In this document: piece by piece, positions 32,781-43,497 of the stretch
Layout: each line of letters begins with the position of its first letter
Position numbering within the stretch: position 1 is the stretch's first letter
Origin: Ustilago trichophora
Lineage: Eukaryota; Basidiomycota; Ustilaginomycetes; Ustilaginales; Ustilaginaceae
Direction: 5' to 3'
DNA length: 64,000 nt
Assembly: GCA_900323505.1 (NCBI GenBank)
Contig: OOIN01000034.1
Location: forward strand, 558,001 to 622,000
Notes under the pieces: generated by a model
Seen by the model: the letters and a program-made list of their open reading frames with translations, nothing else
Databases searched by the model: none
What the model was told of the DNA's origin: nothing
Position numbers and translations under genes: made by a program

Positions 32781-33534
32781 GTGGATTCACACTATTGACA
32801 GATCCAGAGATCAGGATGCTATCGTATCAAGTACTGTGGTAGCAAATGAAGGGGCATGCAGAGAGACATGAATTTGTCTAAAAGGGCACCGAGCGTCCAA
32901 CGCGCTTTTTGGTTGCATTTTGGCGTCACACAATCACACACTCGTTCAAGGGTCTCGTCGACACCAACACCAACACCAACACCACCACCATCATCGCCAT
33001 TCACACTCATATCATCAGCACTGTTAGTCTTGCCATCATACACTCTTGATATAGTTTATCAGACCACCCATACACGCACATATATATATCTATATATATA
33101 TTCACTAAAGGGGCCAACGGGAATCCTTGTCTTGATTCACCACCACGTGCAGCAATGCGAACACCCCTGGTTCACGTCTAAGGGCCAGCAGATTACGTCC
33201 AGACACTCTCAAATTTCCATTCGTCTCGCATCAGCACAATGCTCAGTTCCATGCAATCTCACGAAAGGACATCACCACATACAAACAATCACGATTCCGC
33301 TGCCCCCTTGGCTTCATCAACCAGCTCACCTCCAACACGACGTGCCGGTCATGTCCGTTCCGCTTCCATCCTCAGCTCTTCCAGCAGCGTCTCGTAAGTG
33401 CCGTCGCTACTACTCAACGGTTTACTACTCTCACACAATCCCATCCGTAACCGTAATTGACCGTCTGCTGCCTCGTTTCTTCTTCTTCAACCTTCTGGAC
33501 CTAAAGCATTCCATCGCGATCTTCCTCGGTCATC
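32781..33534. other. Long leader/promoter region of the Kar9-like gene
   Basis: It contains repeated ACCAACACC units (about 32962-32990), an AT dinucleotide run (33078-33101) and long pyrimidine-rich stretches. An open frame runs through part of it but is Thr/Ser/His-rich and lacks features, so I treat it as non-coding leader, perhaps with an intron. Confidence 0.45.
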
Positions 33535-36500
33535 ATGAGTCCAGCTGCAGTTCCAGCACGTGTCTCGTCCATCGCCAATTCACCACACAAGACTCGCACC
33601 GCAACCACTTCTGAAGTCGGCCTCCCTCTCACTGCCTCGGACCTCGCCGACACAATTGCCAGCCTCACTCTTGCCGACAACTCTGCTTCGACATCATCAA
33701 ACGCTCTCAGTCGTGCTATTGGCCCTTCTCTTTGTCTCGATCTCGACTCGAGCCACGATGATGTCGGTCTTCGCACGCCACAGCCTCTTTCTGCACCCTT
33801 TACGCACTCATTGCACTCTCCAGCACAAGCAGACCGCCTCGCAACAGATGCGGCACGCTCAACCCCTTCACCCGAGCTCGGCTTCCGCCAAGCACACCTC
33901 TTTGAAATTGGCGACCAGATTGGTGATGCTCATGATGCAATTCACGTCATTCAAGGCCACATCTTTTCCATCCAAGAGCAGCGTCACGGTAGCATCAACC
34001 GACTCGAAGGGCAATCTGGCGATTCTTCTCTCATTGACGCCGGCGTTGGCAGCAGCGTCAAAGGCTCTCCGAGTGATCCAACGCTTGGTGGTATCGATCT
34101 GTCTCTGATGCAGCTCGACGAGAGATTGGAAGCTCTGTCGCGTATCATGCAGCAACTTGAGGTCCGTCTGGCAGACCTTCAAGGGCCTGATTCCAATGGC
34201 GCCGATGCTGATGCTGATGCAGGAGATTCTTCCATCATCGATAAGGAAATGAGCGACTGGCAGTCACGTGGTCGCCGCAACAGCATCGACAGCATCGACA
34301 GCATCGATAGCTTCGGAACTCTTGACGACATGGCCCTGCCAGGATTCGCACCAGCTTTGACTCCACGTGCACTCCGCGCCAAGTACGATGACCTTTGCTC
34401 CGAGTGGACTCTGGTGCAGGAGGAGGTGGATGCGCTCAAAAAGGAACTTGCTGACGACAAGTATCTCGACGTCTTCCGCTCCATCAGCACCCAAGCAGAA
34501 GGCATGATGGACAGTTTGGACAAGGCTGTCTCGCTCTGTCACACCTTTGTTGAGCAGGTTCAACGCGATCACCTTGCAGGAAAGCTGCAACGCGCCGTGG
34601 CTGCCGAGGATGATCTCGAACTCGACTACGACATTGAGGCTAAGCACGAAGAGCTCGTCGCCTTGACAAAGACGTTTGGGGTCAAAAAGTCGTACTACCT
34701 GCCAGCGTGTCAGCAAGTCTTTCATAGCCTCGAGAAGGGTTGCAAGGAAAGGCAGACCGCCAATGGCACCATCCTACGTCGCCTCTCCGACCTCCGTGCG
34801 CGTTGGCGCAACCTGCGAGATGAATTGGCCAAGACAGAAAGGGACCTCAAGAGGATGGAAGCTCTCTTCCGCCGAGTACGATCCGACAGCAGCGGTTCCT
34901 CCATCACCAACGAGTTGGCTAGTCCCGCCACATCGGTTGCAAGCCTTCCACCGCTTCCATCCAAGCTGCGTTCTAGTGCATCTATGCAGTCAGGGCTCGG
35001 CCTCGGCACTCCCACTCGTGCATCGGTCCTGTCGCATCGCAACACGCCTTCTTCCTCTTCTTCTTCCTCTGCGTCACGCGTCGCCAGCGGACCCGGTCGT
35101 CTGTCCAGCAGTTCCTCGGTGGGTTCCAATCTCTCCAACACGCCACCTGCAGCTGGTACACCTCAGCGGCTGAGACGCATCTCGGCAACTGCCGAATCTC
35201 TTGGAATACACAACAAGCCCGTCTCGACTCCGCCACGAGCTGGCATGACGAGACAGCTTGAAGTGCCGAGAACGTCTCAGCGCACAGGCAGCAGCAGACT
35301 GCTTGGCGGATCTGTCTCGCCATCAACGCCGTCAACGATGGACACGCCCATCCGTAACCGAGCCACATCCATGGCGAATTCAGCCACCGGTGCTGTGGAG
35401 AAGGGTGTCCTCGGAAGATCGCCCGCGACAAGGCCAATCGCGATCGTGGGTAGTCGTGCGGCGGCTGCCGGCGGCCGCAATGTGTCCGGTACACCGAGTC
35501 GGCCTCCACCGTCCAGCTTCAAGTCGTCTTGGCACGATCTGGAAACGCCTGGAACGAGCCGTGCACGACCGACACAGCCTCAATCGATGCCGCGCTCGCA
35601 ATCCCAAGTCCTGTGGCCATCGCGATCCGACGCTTCCAAGCCAGCTCAGGAGGACAATGATGATGCGATTGAATATCTCAAATTTGGCGGAGCCTCTTCA
35701 CCGCCTCGACCGGCGTCCTCGGCAGGTCAGTACTATCGCCCACCTTCAGCTCAAGGTAATGTGGGGGACGCCAAGTCAAGAAAGCGAGACTCGATGATTC
35801 CACGTCTGGCGGTTCGCAGCTCGGAAGGCGGCGGGGGAACACCGAGCCGACCAGGGTCGGCCATGTCGCAGGCTTCTGCTTCGACACCCATGAGGTACAC
35901 GGGTGCCTCGAGGTTGAGTATGCAAACGCCAGAGCCAGCGATTGTGGCAAGGGCACAACGGCTAAGCATGTATGCTCGTGCGCCTTCGACCGGCATCGCC
36001 GGCACTGGTGCAGGGGCTACACCGAGCAAGCGAGCGAGCAAGCCACCGCCCACGAGACGTAATCCTGCCTTGTCCTCGGGTCGTGCTACACCGCTGTCAG
36101 CAGCCGCATTGGCTTCGCTGCCATCAGCTGAACCTGGGGCATCGCTGAAACGATCCAGCATTTCCAACTTGCGAGCGCTGCAGAATGGACGCACAACGCC
36201 GACGTTCAGCGACAATGGCTCAGTAGGAGGCATGTCGAGCGGAACGTGGTACGGACCAGGAAGAGGAGCAAGAGCAGTATCTGGAGCTGGATCTAGAATT
36301 GGATCCGGCTCTGTAGCCGGCAGCTACGGAGCTACTGGAGCGATTGAGCAATATCGGGCCAACCCCAACGATGCACTGGACGTCCAAGTGGCACTCATCT
36401 GCAACGGACTAGGTGTATCTCTGGAACGCCTCGACCCGCCACTTCCCAGAGGCGTCAGGCTAGAAGAAGGCCCCGGCAAGGACAATCGTGCTCAGTACGA

Positions 36501-36663
36501 GATTGGTGGACGCAAAATGGCATGTCGATTGCTCGAGTTGCATCGCCCAGCAGGAAGTGCAGGTGCAAGAGCGGGAACCAGGGCGAAAAAGATTCTGGTG
36601 CGTGTAGGCGGAGGATGGCAAGATTTGGAACAGTGGCTATTGGCACGCCTCAGCTCCATCTAA
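33535..36663 (+). CDS. Kar9-like microtubule-associated protein with C-terminal GAR (GAS2) domain
   Basis: The protein is 1,042 residues and intronless. Residues about 110-460 look like the helical Kar9 region: LFEIGDQIGDAHDAIHVIQ, LRAKYDDLCSEWTLVQEEVD, KKSYYLPACQQVFHSLEKGC and a coiled stretch LRARWRNLRDELAKTERDLK. Residues 460-940 are disordered and Ser/Pro/Arg-rich, and contain RKRDSMIPRL, an EB1-binding SxIP motif (753-756). Residues about 943-1042 form a GAR domain: DALDVQVALICNGLGV, YEIGGRKMACRLLELH and KILVRVGGGWQDLEQWLL. Kar9 links microtubule plus ends to myosin and positions the spindle; GAR domains bind microtubules. The combination predicts a plus-end linker between microtubules and actin. 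The GAR call is firm; the Kar9 call is by resemblance. Confidence 0.88.
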   Translation: MSPAAVPARVSSIANSPHKTRTATTSEVGLPLTASDLADTIASLTLADNSASTSSNALSRAIGPSLCLDLDSSHDDVGLRTPQPLSAPFTHSLHSPAQADRLATDAARSTPSPELGFRQAHLFEIGDQIGDAHDAIHVIQGHIFSIQEQRHGSINRLEGQSGDSSLIDAGVGSSVKGSPSDPTLGGIDLSLMQLDERLEALSRIMQQLEVRLADLQGPDSNGADADADAGDSSIIDKEMSDWQSRGRRNSIDSIDSIDSFGTLDDMALPGFAPALTPRALRAKYDDLCSEWTLVQEEVDALKKELADDKYLDVFRSISTQAEGMMDSLDKAVSLCHTFVEQVQRDHLAGKLQRAVAAEDDLELDYDIEAKHEELVALTKTFGVKKSYYLPACQQVFHSLEKGCKERQTANGTILRRLSDLRARWRNLRDELAKTERDLKRMEALFRRVRSDSSGSSITNELASPATSVASLPPLPSKLRSSASMQSGLGLGTPTRASVLSHRNTPSSSSSSSASRVASGPGRLSSSSSVGSNLSNTPPAAGTPQRLRRISATAESLGIHNKPVSTPPRAGMTRQLEVPRTSQRTGSSRLLGGSVSPSTPSTMDTPIRNRATSMANSATGAVEKGVLGRSPATRPIAIVGSRAAAAGGRNVSGTPSRPPPSSFKSSWHDLETPGTSRARPTQPQSMPRSQSQVLWPSRSDASKPAQEDNDDAIEYLKFGGASSPPRPASSAGQYYRPPSAQGNVGDAKSRKRDSMIPRLAVRSSEGGGGTPSRPGSAMSQASASTPMRYTGASRLSMQTPEPAIVARAQRLSMYARAPSTGIAGTGAGATPSKRASKPPPTRRNPALSSGRATPLSAAALASLPSAEPGASLKRSSISNLRALQNGRTTPTFSDNGSVGGMSSGTWYGPGRGARAVSGAGSRIGSGSVAGSYGATGAIEQYRANPNDALDVQVALICNGLGVSLERLDPPLPRGVRLEEGPGKDNRAQYEIGGRKMACRLLELHRPAGSAGARAGTRAKKILVRVGGGWQDLEQWLLARLSSI

Positions 36664-36936
36664 TTTAGCCATACGCTTTGAGATAGACATTGTCGTACAA
36701 TGCGAGAAAATACGATGGCTCTAGACGCCCCTGTTGTCGCACACGTTTTAGCTTGTCGATTCGAAGAGGGGAGTTTTCTTTCCCCGCTGTGATTAGCAGC
36801 AGCGAGTTGACCAAATGGATTTGTGTGTGTGTGTGTGTGTGGTGGGGTGTGTATGTGTGTAGCAAATTGAGATTGACAAGACGGGTACAAGTACAAATGG
36901 GGAGTTGAGAATATAAGTGATCACTAGACGTGGAGT

Positions 36937-37776
36937 CTAGGCGGAAGCGGACGAGGTTGACGATTCGAAGCTTTCAACTCCTCCCTGCTGGTGAATTTTA
37001 AGCTGATCAATCTGGGATTGGAGCGAGTTGAGGTCGATCTTTTCGAATCTCCTCTGTCGTGGGGTGCCAGCAGGCAAAGGGAAAGTGGTATCCGGGTTGG
37101 GCGAGACGGCAATGTATCTACGGCGCTGCTTTTTGGAGGAAGGGTGTGGAATTGTGGTAAATTGCTTTGCGTGGAAGGTGGTAGGTGAAAGCTTCTTGAT
37201 GGGAAGTTTAACGCCAGAGGCAGAGGGGCTGACTGTGGAAGAAGCAAGAGTGGGAGCAGCAACATCGGCATAGTAAAAATGAACGTAGCCTGGAGCGGTA
37301 GCAAAGATGGTATGGTCCTTGCCAATAGCTGCGTTGGGGCCTGGATGCCACGAGGTACCGCGCTGTCTATAGATGATCTGTCCAGGGTATACGATTTGAC
37401 CTGTAGTACGAGAGAAGATGGAGAAGAGAGGATGGATACTGTGTCAGCAATGTGGTCACAAGAAAAGAAAGAAGAAAGAAATAAAAGGAGGGGGGTTGTT
37501 TCTTGAAATGAGATTGTACATACCAGTCTGCTTTTTGTAACCGAGACGTTTACCGGGCGAGTTGCGATTGTTTTTGGTGGAACCGCCACCTCGCTTGGTC
37601 GAGTTACGAGTCTGAATAGAAGCACCAAAGGCGAAAGCAGGAAGGATGGAGGAGGAGGAGGATGCTGCGATGGTGGTAGAGGCGATAGCAAGAGAAGCGG
37701 GAGCTTGGGAGGTAGAAGCACGAGCGGCTGCTACGGCTGTTCGCCTAAGCAGGGAAGTGGTGCCGGTAAAGATCAT
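36937..37776 (-). CDS. Mitochondrial large-subunit ribosomal protein bL27m
   Basis: The exons are 37524-37776 and 36937-37400; the intron has GTATGT and TACAG ends, and the product is 238 residues. bL27 sits at the peptidyl-transferase centre of the ribosome. The family core is plain after splicing: [72 protein letters not shown]. The first 55 residues are a presequence rich in Arg, Ala and Ser. After the core there is a long fungal-type extension (about 110 residues), basic at first and ending in an amphipathic stretch [16 protein letters not shown]. This corresponds to the long yeast Mrp7. The ATG chosen gives a typical presequence; the frame is open further upstream. Confidence 0.94.
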
Positions 37777-38379
37777 AATGGTGGTGTATACGCCGTCTGT
37801 AATCGGCCTACTAATATGGATACTGGGTGATGCCACGATAGGTGAGTGAAGGATGATAATGGCGAACAAGATGATTACTTGCAGAGTACCGTATTGGAAG
37901 AAAGTCGAGTTGAATCGCAACCTCAAATCTGATTCGTCACGTGCAGAGACTCACTACAAAGCTGACTAAGTATTATGTTTACAGATTTTAAGGAATAAAG
38001 CGTGGATTTCAGAAGAACTCGCACTCTGAAAAAGAGACCTCGGAACGCGGCGGAAGCAAGCCAAAGTCAAAGTCAAAGTCACAAAAGGCAATTTTGAATT
38101 GAATTCGGATCAGACCAAAGACATTTCTCAGCCGCCGCAACTCGAGTTGCTCAGCCAAAAAAAAAAAAAGAAAAAGAAAAAGCAAACAAGAAGTTCACTG
38201 TTTGTGTAATCCCCGCGTTTGTCTATTCTTTTGACCTTCATCATCATCATCATCATCAGCATCCTCGCACATCGCCCATCGCACATTGCACGATCATCCT
38301 AAGCGCAACCTTCATCGCACAGGAATCTTTCTTTCTATCACAGGCATCACAACACAACGCATACGAGTTCCTGATAATC
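37777..38379. other. Divergent promoter region of bL27m and TIM23
   Basis: No gene is recognised. It contains repeated AAAGTCA units (38060-38082), an A-rich run (38159-38185) and (CAT)n (38238-38259). It probably serves both nuclear genes for mitochondrial proteins. Confidence 0.5.
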
Positions 38380-39156
38380 ATGGTCTGGCCTTTCTCTTCC
38401 AACAAGTCCACAGAGGCTTCGTCCTCCTCCTCCTCTTCCTCTTCATCCACACAGCCCGCCTTCGAGGCAGTAGCTCCCGCACCGGTTGACTCCACCATCA
38501 CTCCTACCCCGACTTCGGACAGCCCCACCGACTACCTCCGCAGCCACGCCTTTGTTCAGCCCTCGTCCCCATCACCATCCACATCTGGCTCTGCCAACGA
38601 ATACGTCCCCAACGCAGCTTCCCTTCTCGGCGACTCTTCGCTCGATCTCGGTTCGCTTTCCCCATTGGCCGGTCTTGGTAAAGACGACCTCGAATATCTC
38701 GACCTGACCGACGGCGCCCCCTCGAGCTTGGAAGGTGCACGAACCGCTGTTCCTTCGCGTGGATGGTCCGACGACCTCTGCTACGGCACTGGTACCACCT
38801 ATCTCTCGGGTCTCGCTATCGGAGGCCTCCTCGGTGCTAGGGAAGGCTTCTTCCGTCCTCTCGGCGTCGACAATCCTACTTTCCGTCTTCGACTCAACGC
38901 CGTTCTCAACCAAGTAACCCGTCGCGGCTCCTTTTTTGGTAACTCGGCCGGCGTCGTCGCCCTAATCTACAACCTCGTAGACGCTTCCATCGACGGTGTC
39001 CGTGGCAAACACGACATATTCGGCGCTGTCGCTGCAGGTGGTATCTCGGGCGCCCTCTTCAAATGCACCGCCGGCGTCCGTCCCATGGCTGTCGCAAGTG
39101 GTATCATGATGGCTGCCGCTGCCACTTGGACCACCGCCAAACAGGCTCTTCTCTAA
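38380..39156 (+). CDS. TIM23: Mitochondrial import inner membrane translocase subunit Tim23
   Basis: The 258-residue protein is the channel-forming subunit of the presequence translocase in the inner mitochondrial membrane. The first 85 residues are a Ser/Pro-rich segment facing the intermembrane space. A conserved region NEYVPNAASLLGDSSLDLGS through DDLEYLDL follows. The Tim17/22/23 domain (about 140-255) has four helices with Gly-zipper motifs: TGTTYLSGLAIGGLLGAREG, RRGSFFGNSAGVVALIYNLV, GKHDIFGAVAAGGISGALFK and RPMAVASGIMMAAAATWT. No intron is present. A very long CA repeat begins about 175 bases after the stop. Confidence 0.95.
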   Translation: MVWPFSSNKSTEASSSSSSSSSSTQPAFEAVAPAPVDSTITPTPTSDSPTDYLRSHAFVQPSSPSPSTSGSANEYVPNAASLLGDSSLDLGSLSPLAGLGKDDLEYLDLTDGAPSSLEGARTAVPSRGWSDDLCYGTGTTYLSGLAIGGLLGAREGFFRPLGVDNPTFRLRLNAVLNQVTRRGSFFGNSAGVVALIYNLVDASIDGVRGKHDIFGAVAAGGISGALFKCTAGVRPMAVASGIMMAAAATWTTAKQALL

Positions 39157-39330
39157 CCTGTACCCTGCGCTCTCATACCCGCATGTGGCCCGCTCATCCA
39201 TCTTCTCTACGCAACTGTAAGCAAACCCAGAAAAGGGCAAGTGTCCGCTCTTCCTCTCTCCTTTGGACGATGATTGGCATTACGCGACCATGTCTGCCAT
39301 CTCACCGATCACGATTTCACACTCGCGCAA

Positions 39331-39434
<104 letters not shown>

Positions 39435-39641
39435 TCACACACCGCTCTGCCCTTCCCTGCTCTATAGACGCCCATCTTCCCATACACCCCAATCTCAGTT
39501 TTCCTCCTTCAGCAAATTATTTCATTGTACACTATCGAGTCAGCCTTGCCCACAACTTATGACTCCACGTTCAAGTTCAAGCCGTTATGAACGACGCGTC
39601 TGTGTCTGTCTCTTGGAAAAGCATATTCAATCATCATCAGA

Positions 39642-40877
39642 TTAGTCACACACGCAGAGATAAACACTCTCACTACGACACTCTGTTATCAGCAACGTGA
39701 AGGTGAGATTGAGCTTCGAGCCTTCTCTTGTGTTTAGTATTCTTTCCCTCAATCCTTGTCTTAGAACTTGAGGCACAGAGAGTGGGAGAGAAAGGAAGAG
39801 AGGGGGAGAGCGAGAGCGCGCGCGAGAGAGAGAGAGCGAGAGAGAGGGAGATCGGGTGACGACATCACCTGGAAGCTGCCAGTATTGCCAACCTCCCCAC
39901 CCATCTGGGTAAGGGCTTCGCCAGTCGCAACCTTCGGCACCGGCGGGTCCGCATTTGATGTAATACTCGGCGTTTTCGTAGGCGCAATCATTGCCCTCGC
40001 GACTGTGCCAGGTGAGACCACATTGTCGGTTGTTGGGCGAGTACATGATCAGGTTACGATTGTACACGGCCGGTCCACAGGGAGAACCGTTGTTAGGACA
40101 GTAGGATTGATACTCTCTGGCCGTGTAGGCGGTTAGGTCGGTCTGGTACCAAACACACGTTCTGCCGCTGTTGGAACTGCCGCACGAGAAGCTGGCTTCG
40201 TCGCTAGGGCTCTCCGAGACGGAAAAGCCCAGGCTGGCAAACCAAGCTCCTCCGACGTTGGCGCTCCAGGTGGTGGTGACTGAATACTGGTAGGAGACGC
40301 TGCAGGCGCCAGTGGCACATGTAAAAGTTGGCGTTCTTTGCGTAAATTTATAGTTCTGGTGTGGGTTGCCATCGCCTTCCCTTTTGTAGGTCAGTAGCGT
40401 CCACCGCTTTTTCAGCGTACCGTTGCTGGTGCTTCCAACCCCATCCGCCAGCGAGACGCCGTCGAGAATGTCGGCGTATCCCTGAGCATGGGCAGGGCCC
40501 AGCTCGGTCTAATTAGCCCTGAACCCATCGATGTAGTACACAAAGTTGTCTTCGCCCTTGTACACTCCGAGCGAGACGTCTCTTTTGACGGCCATCTGCG
40601 GCGCAGCTGCAATCATGACAGTCCAGGACAGCATCAAGATTAGAGCCATCAACCACGACCAAGGCTTGCGAGCGTAACCGCGATTGGACGCCGCCGCCTG
40701 CACAGGAGTGCACTGCATCGATCCGGTTGCATTCGAACCTAACGACTGCCAGCATTGCTGAGCTGCCGCCGCCGTCGCCACCTGACCGCAGTAGCCGCTG
40801 CTCGTCTGGCTAAAGTTGCCAGCAAGACAATGTTGAGCGGCCGACAATTCGGAGAAGCAGCAAGCTTGATAAGTCAT
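39642..40877 (-). pseudogene. Cys-rich, probably secreted or membrane-anchored protein interrupted by in-frame TAG
   Basis: One minus-strand frame runs from ATG 40877 to a stop at 39642, broken only by TAG at 40509-40511. Before the TAG are 64 Cys-rich residues, a strong hydrophobic segment (WSWLMALILMLSWTVMIAAA, from residue 73) and a KR site. If translation starts at Met77, that segment would be a signal peptide. After the TAG the same frame gives about 180 well-formed residues with at least ten Cys and many Trp and Tyr (for example TTTWSANVGGAWFASLGFSV and GLTWHSREGNDCAYENAEYY). It then runs into a CT microsatellite that makes the C-terminal end doubtful. A 57-base GT-AG intron could remove the TAG but its donor is poor. 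I do not recognise the family; secreted Cys-rich proteins are common among smut effectors. Confidence 0.55.
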
Positions 40878-42087
40878 GGTCTGTCCCAATTCTTGAAACT
40901 ACTTGAGACAAGACTAGTTGAAGCAGGTCTGCCTGTGGAAGTGGCGACAAGAGCGAGAGGGGCTTTCGATGAGAGCAAGGAGATTGCGCAAGAAGCAGGA
41001 AGAGCTGGGTTACTACAGGAGCGGATGGGTTACTACAGAAGCGGATGGGTGGGGTCCCCTCCTTCCCCACATATATGTACACAGCAATGGGAGGCTGCGG
41101 CAGTATGGCAGGTATCTCCAATGGCGCAAAACCAGTGGTTCTTCCTATTCCTTGAGTGGCGGGAGTCAAGAGGACATTAAGGCGAATTGACCATGCCAAA
41201 CATGATGGGAGTCCAGGAGATATGACATGGTGCGACATTGCTGGTGTGGCAACCGGAACAAGGAAAAGCAAGCTCCAAAAACGGCAACCGACGGAAGCAC
41301 CATCAATGGAAACAGCGCTACTCCGATCATGTCTTGGCACCCTTTTGTGACTGTCCTTTGTTGGAAACCCGCTAAGGCGTGCGAACAGGATACTGTAGTG
41401 GGTGGGGTCATGAGACCCTGAATCGTCAGGAGGCATTTTTGTGTCATGGTCGGCCATTCAATCTACAAAGGAGCATGCAGCACAACCAACGGATTTTGCA
41501 TCAATGTCGCCCGGAACAGCCATGCCCGTCAATGTTGGCCAAAGTATCGTTGGTCAGAGCTGATCAACCGCAAGCTTTGCTTCAGATCGCTGCACTGCTG
41601 GGAACATAGACCCACTCCGTGATGAGAAAGAAATCCATTCAAATTGAAAACTCAGACAAACGGAAGCCAAGAATTGATGAGATTAAGACTCCGATCGACA
41701 GACACAGTACAGGTACAGTACAGTACTGTACTGTACGATACTCGCTTGGTTCAGGTTTCGCTTGTAAATAGAACCTGAGCTGCTGCAGATCCTGGGGAAA
41801 TAGAACGTCGCTTATTTCTAGAAGCAAGCAGGACTGCAGGACCAGATGGCAGATGGACAGACTGACAGACTGAGCCAAGCCGACGGGATCGAGTCGCACC
41901 CCACGCCTCTTTTCTGGTCGACCTGCTGTTTTTGTCAAGATGCTACCAAAGGGTCCAGTAATCCCTGAATGAGTTATTAATAATCAATTGTTATTGGGAC
42001 TGCGCGCACGGCGGTCCGGACTCAATCCAAGACTGAAAAATTTGAGCGGGGCAATAAGTGGAATCAAGCATTGGTGTTAAGACCAAG
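40878..42087. other. Intergenic region at the edge of the transposon island
   Basis: No supported gene. The long minus-strand frame here has no features. A TACTG/CAGTA repeat cluster lies at 41704-41738. The last 130 bases before the LTR are AT-rich and match neither DIRS copy. Confidence 0.5.
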
Positions 42088-43046
42088 TGTTACAGGCCTC
42101 ATGTGGGCTGACCAGGGTTAGGCACAAGTGGAGGCCGGAGGAGCGCAGCAGCGGCCGTGTGCAGGAATGGCGCACAGGCGCCAAGTACCTGGCCGGCAGG
42201 TGGAGCTCACTGGACAACTTCCCGGAGGAAAATCAGCAAGTGGCATCCACCCAGCGATCCTCACGCGTTGAGCGCAAAAAGGCGCCGTCAGGGACAAATG
42301 GGAGAAGTGCAGCCAATGGTGTACAGAGGAGAGGTGGTCAAGGGCTTGTCGCCATCAGGGATGGCGAGCAAGACGCTTGGGGGGAGATATGAAGGAAGGG
42401 GAGACCGCACAGATGAGGGGCGAATGAAGTGGGTGGCTCCCCATGGGTGCCACCCAGAGCTGACGTACACAGGCTGATACAGCATGTGGCCACGTCAAGC
42501 CATACGGCTGCCCTCCTGGTGAGGGCGAAGCCATATATACTCACACTGCTCCGGCGTGCGATGGGGCAGAGCCCCATCCACTCTACTAACTACTTATAAC
42601 ATATCACAGTCATTCCATTGTCAGTATATCACTGTCTTTCGTATCAGTTGTCTACGTAGCAATCCAGGCATTGCTACCATTTCGTGTGTGTGTGTAGTAT
42701 CACATCCTTAGACGCCGTCAACACCTCCATCGACGCTACGGCACCTCAACCATAGGCAGCACCTCCACTGTGGTCCTGACACCTCCATCAGTACCATCCA
42801 ACAACTGTCGGAGCGCTACGGACACTCGCACAATGACAGGCATCAATCAGCATTCCACGAGCTCTCGTACGACTTCTTGTGCGACTCGCCAGGTCTAGAT
42901 TAGTGCCGCTCTGCCTCTGGACGGAGTGTCCACAGCGGTTAGTCGAGAGTCGCCCAAAGGCCGTCGCTTGCCAATTAATTAGTGGAAAATCGCCCGAAGA
43001 CATCGATTTGACGATTCCGGGATTCTCAGGCGCACGACCGCTGACA
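42088..43046 (+). mobile_element. LTR of a retrotransposon, copy A (no matching target duplication)
   Basis: The 959-base sequence starts TGTTACAGG and ends CGCTGACA, so it has TG...CA ends with a short inverted TGTTA/TGACA. It is nearly identical to 49322-50267. A TATA-like CCATATATAC is at 42531-42540. The 5-base flanks differ (CCAAG left, GCGCC right), so this copy is not a simple solo-LTR insertion; its left flank was probably deleted or recombined. The right edge abuts the DIRS RNase H region directly. The weak open frames inside it are not genes. Confidence 0.85.
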
Positions 43047-43493
43047 GCGCCCACCTCGGCAGCATGCAGCAGCCGACAGCAGCATTCTCGAAGGAGCTCT
43101 CTCGTTGCCACCGCAGCAAGAACATTTGCTTCCTTGAAGCGCTAGCTGTGCTTGAGGCCCTTTGCCGTTTCTCACCACACTGGACTGGACACCGCAGAGT
43201 CGTCATTCACGTGGACAACAAGAACGTCGAATATGGCCTATGGAAAGGCTCAATCCGGGACCCAGCGACCCAGACATTGTTCAGAGAGATCTTTGCTCTC
43301 TGTCTGCGACTACACATTGACCTTGTCCCAGTCAGAGTTAGCTCTGAAGATAACATTCTTGCTGATGCCCTGTCCCGCCGCCATTTCACCTTCATCCAGC
43401 AGCATTATCTGGTGGCTTTCTCCCTCCTGTTGTTCAACGGAACCAGCTCCACCAACAACCTCCACCCTCTTTTGCTCCCATCACTGGCCTTAG
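43047..43493 (+). pseudogene. DIRS RNase H-like domain, 5'-truncated (copy A)
   Basis: The translated segment reads AHLGSMQQPTAAFSKELSRC, then LEALAVLEAL, VVIHVDNKNVEYGLWKG and DNILADALSRRHF. The DN in VDNKN and the D of ADALSR are the usual RNase H acidic positions of retroelement pol proteins. The N-terminal strand with the first Asp (present in copy B as VWTDASK) is lost at the LTR junction. The frame overlaps the recombinase frame by a shift near 43490. Confidence 0.8.
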
Positions 43494-43497
43494 CGAT

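Noticed and set aside
32856..33614. A 252-codon frame overlapping the start of the Kar9-like gene
   Set aside because: Thr/Ser/His-rich, without motifs, and ends inside the real gene in another frame; better read as leader sequence.
40810..41457. A 215-codon minus-strand frame upstream of the Cys-rich gene
   Set aside because: No motifs, overlaps the Cys-rich gene start in another frame, and the composition looks random.
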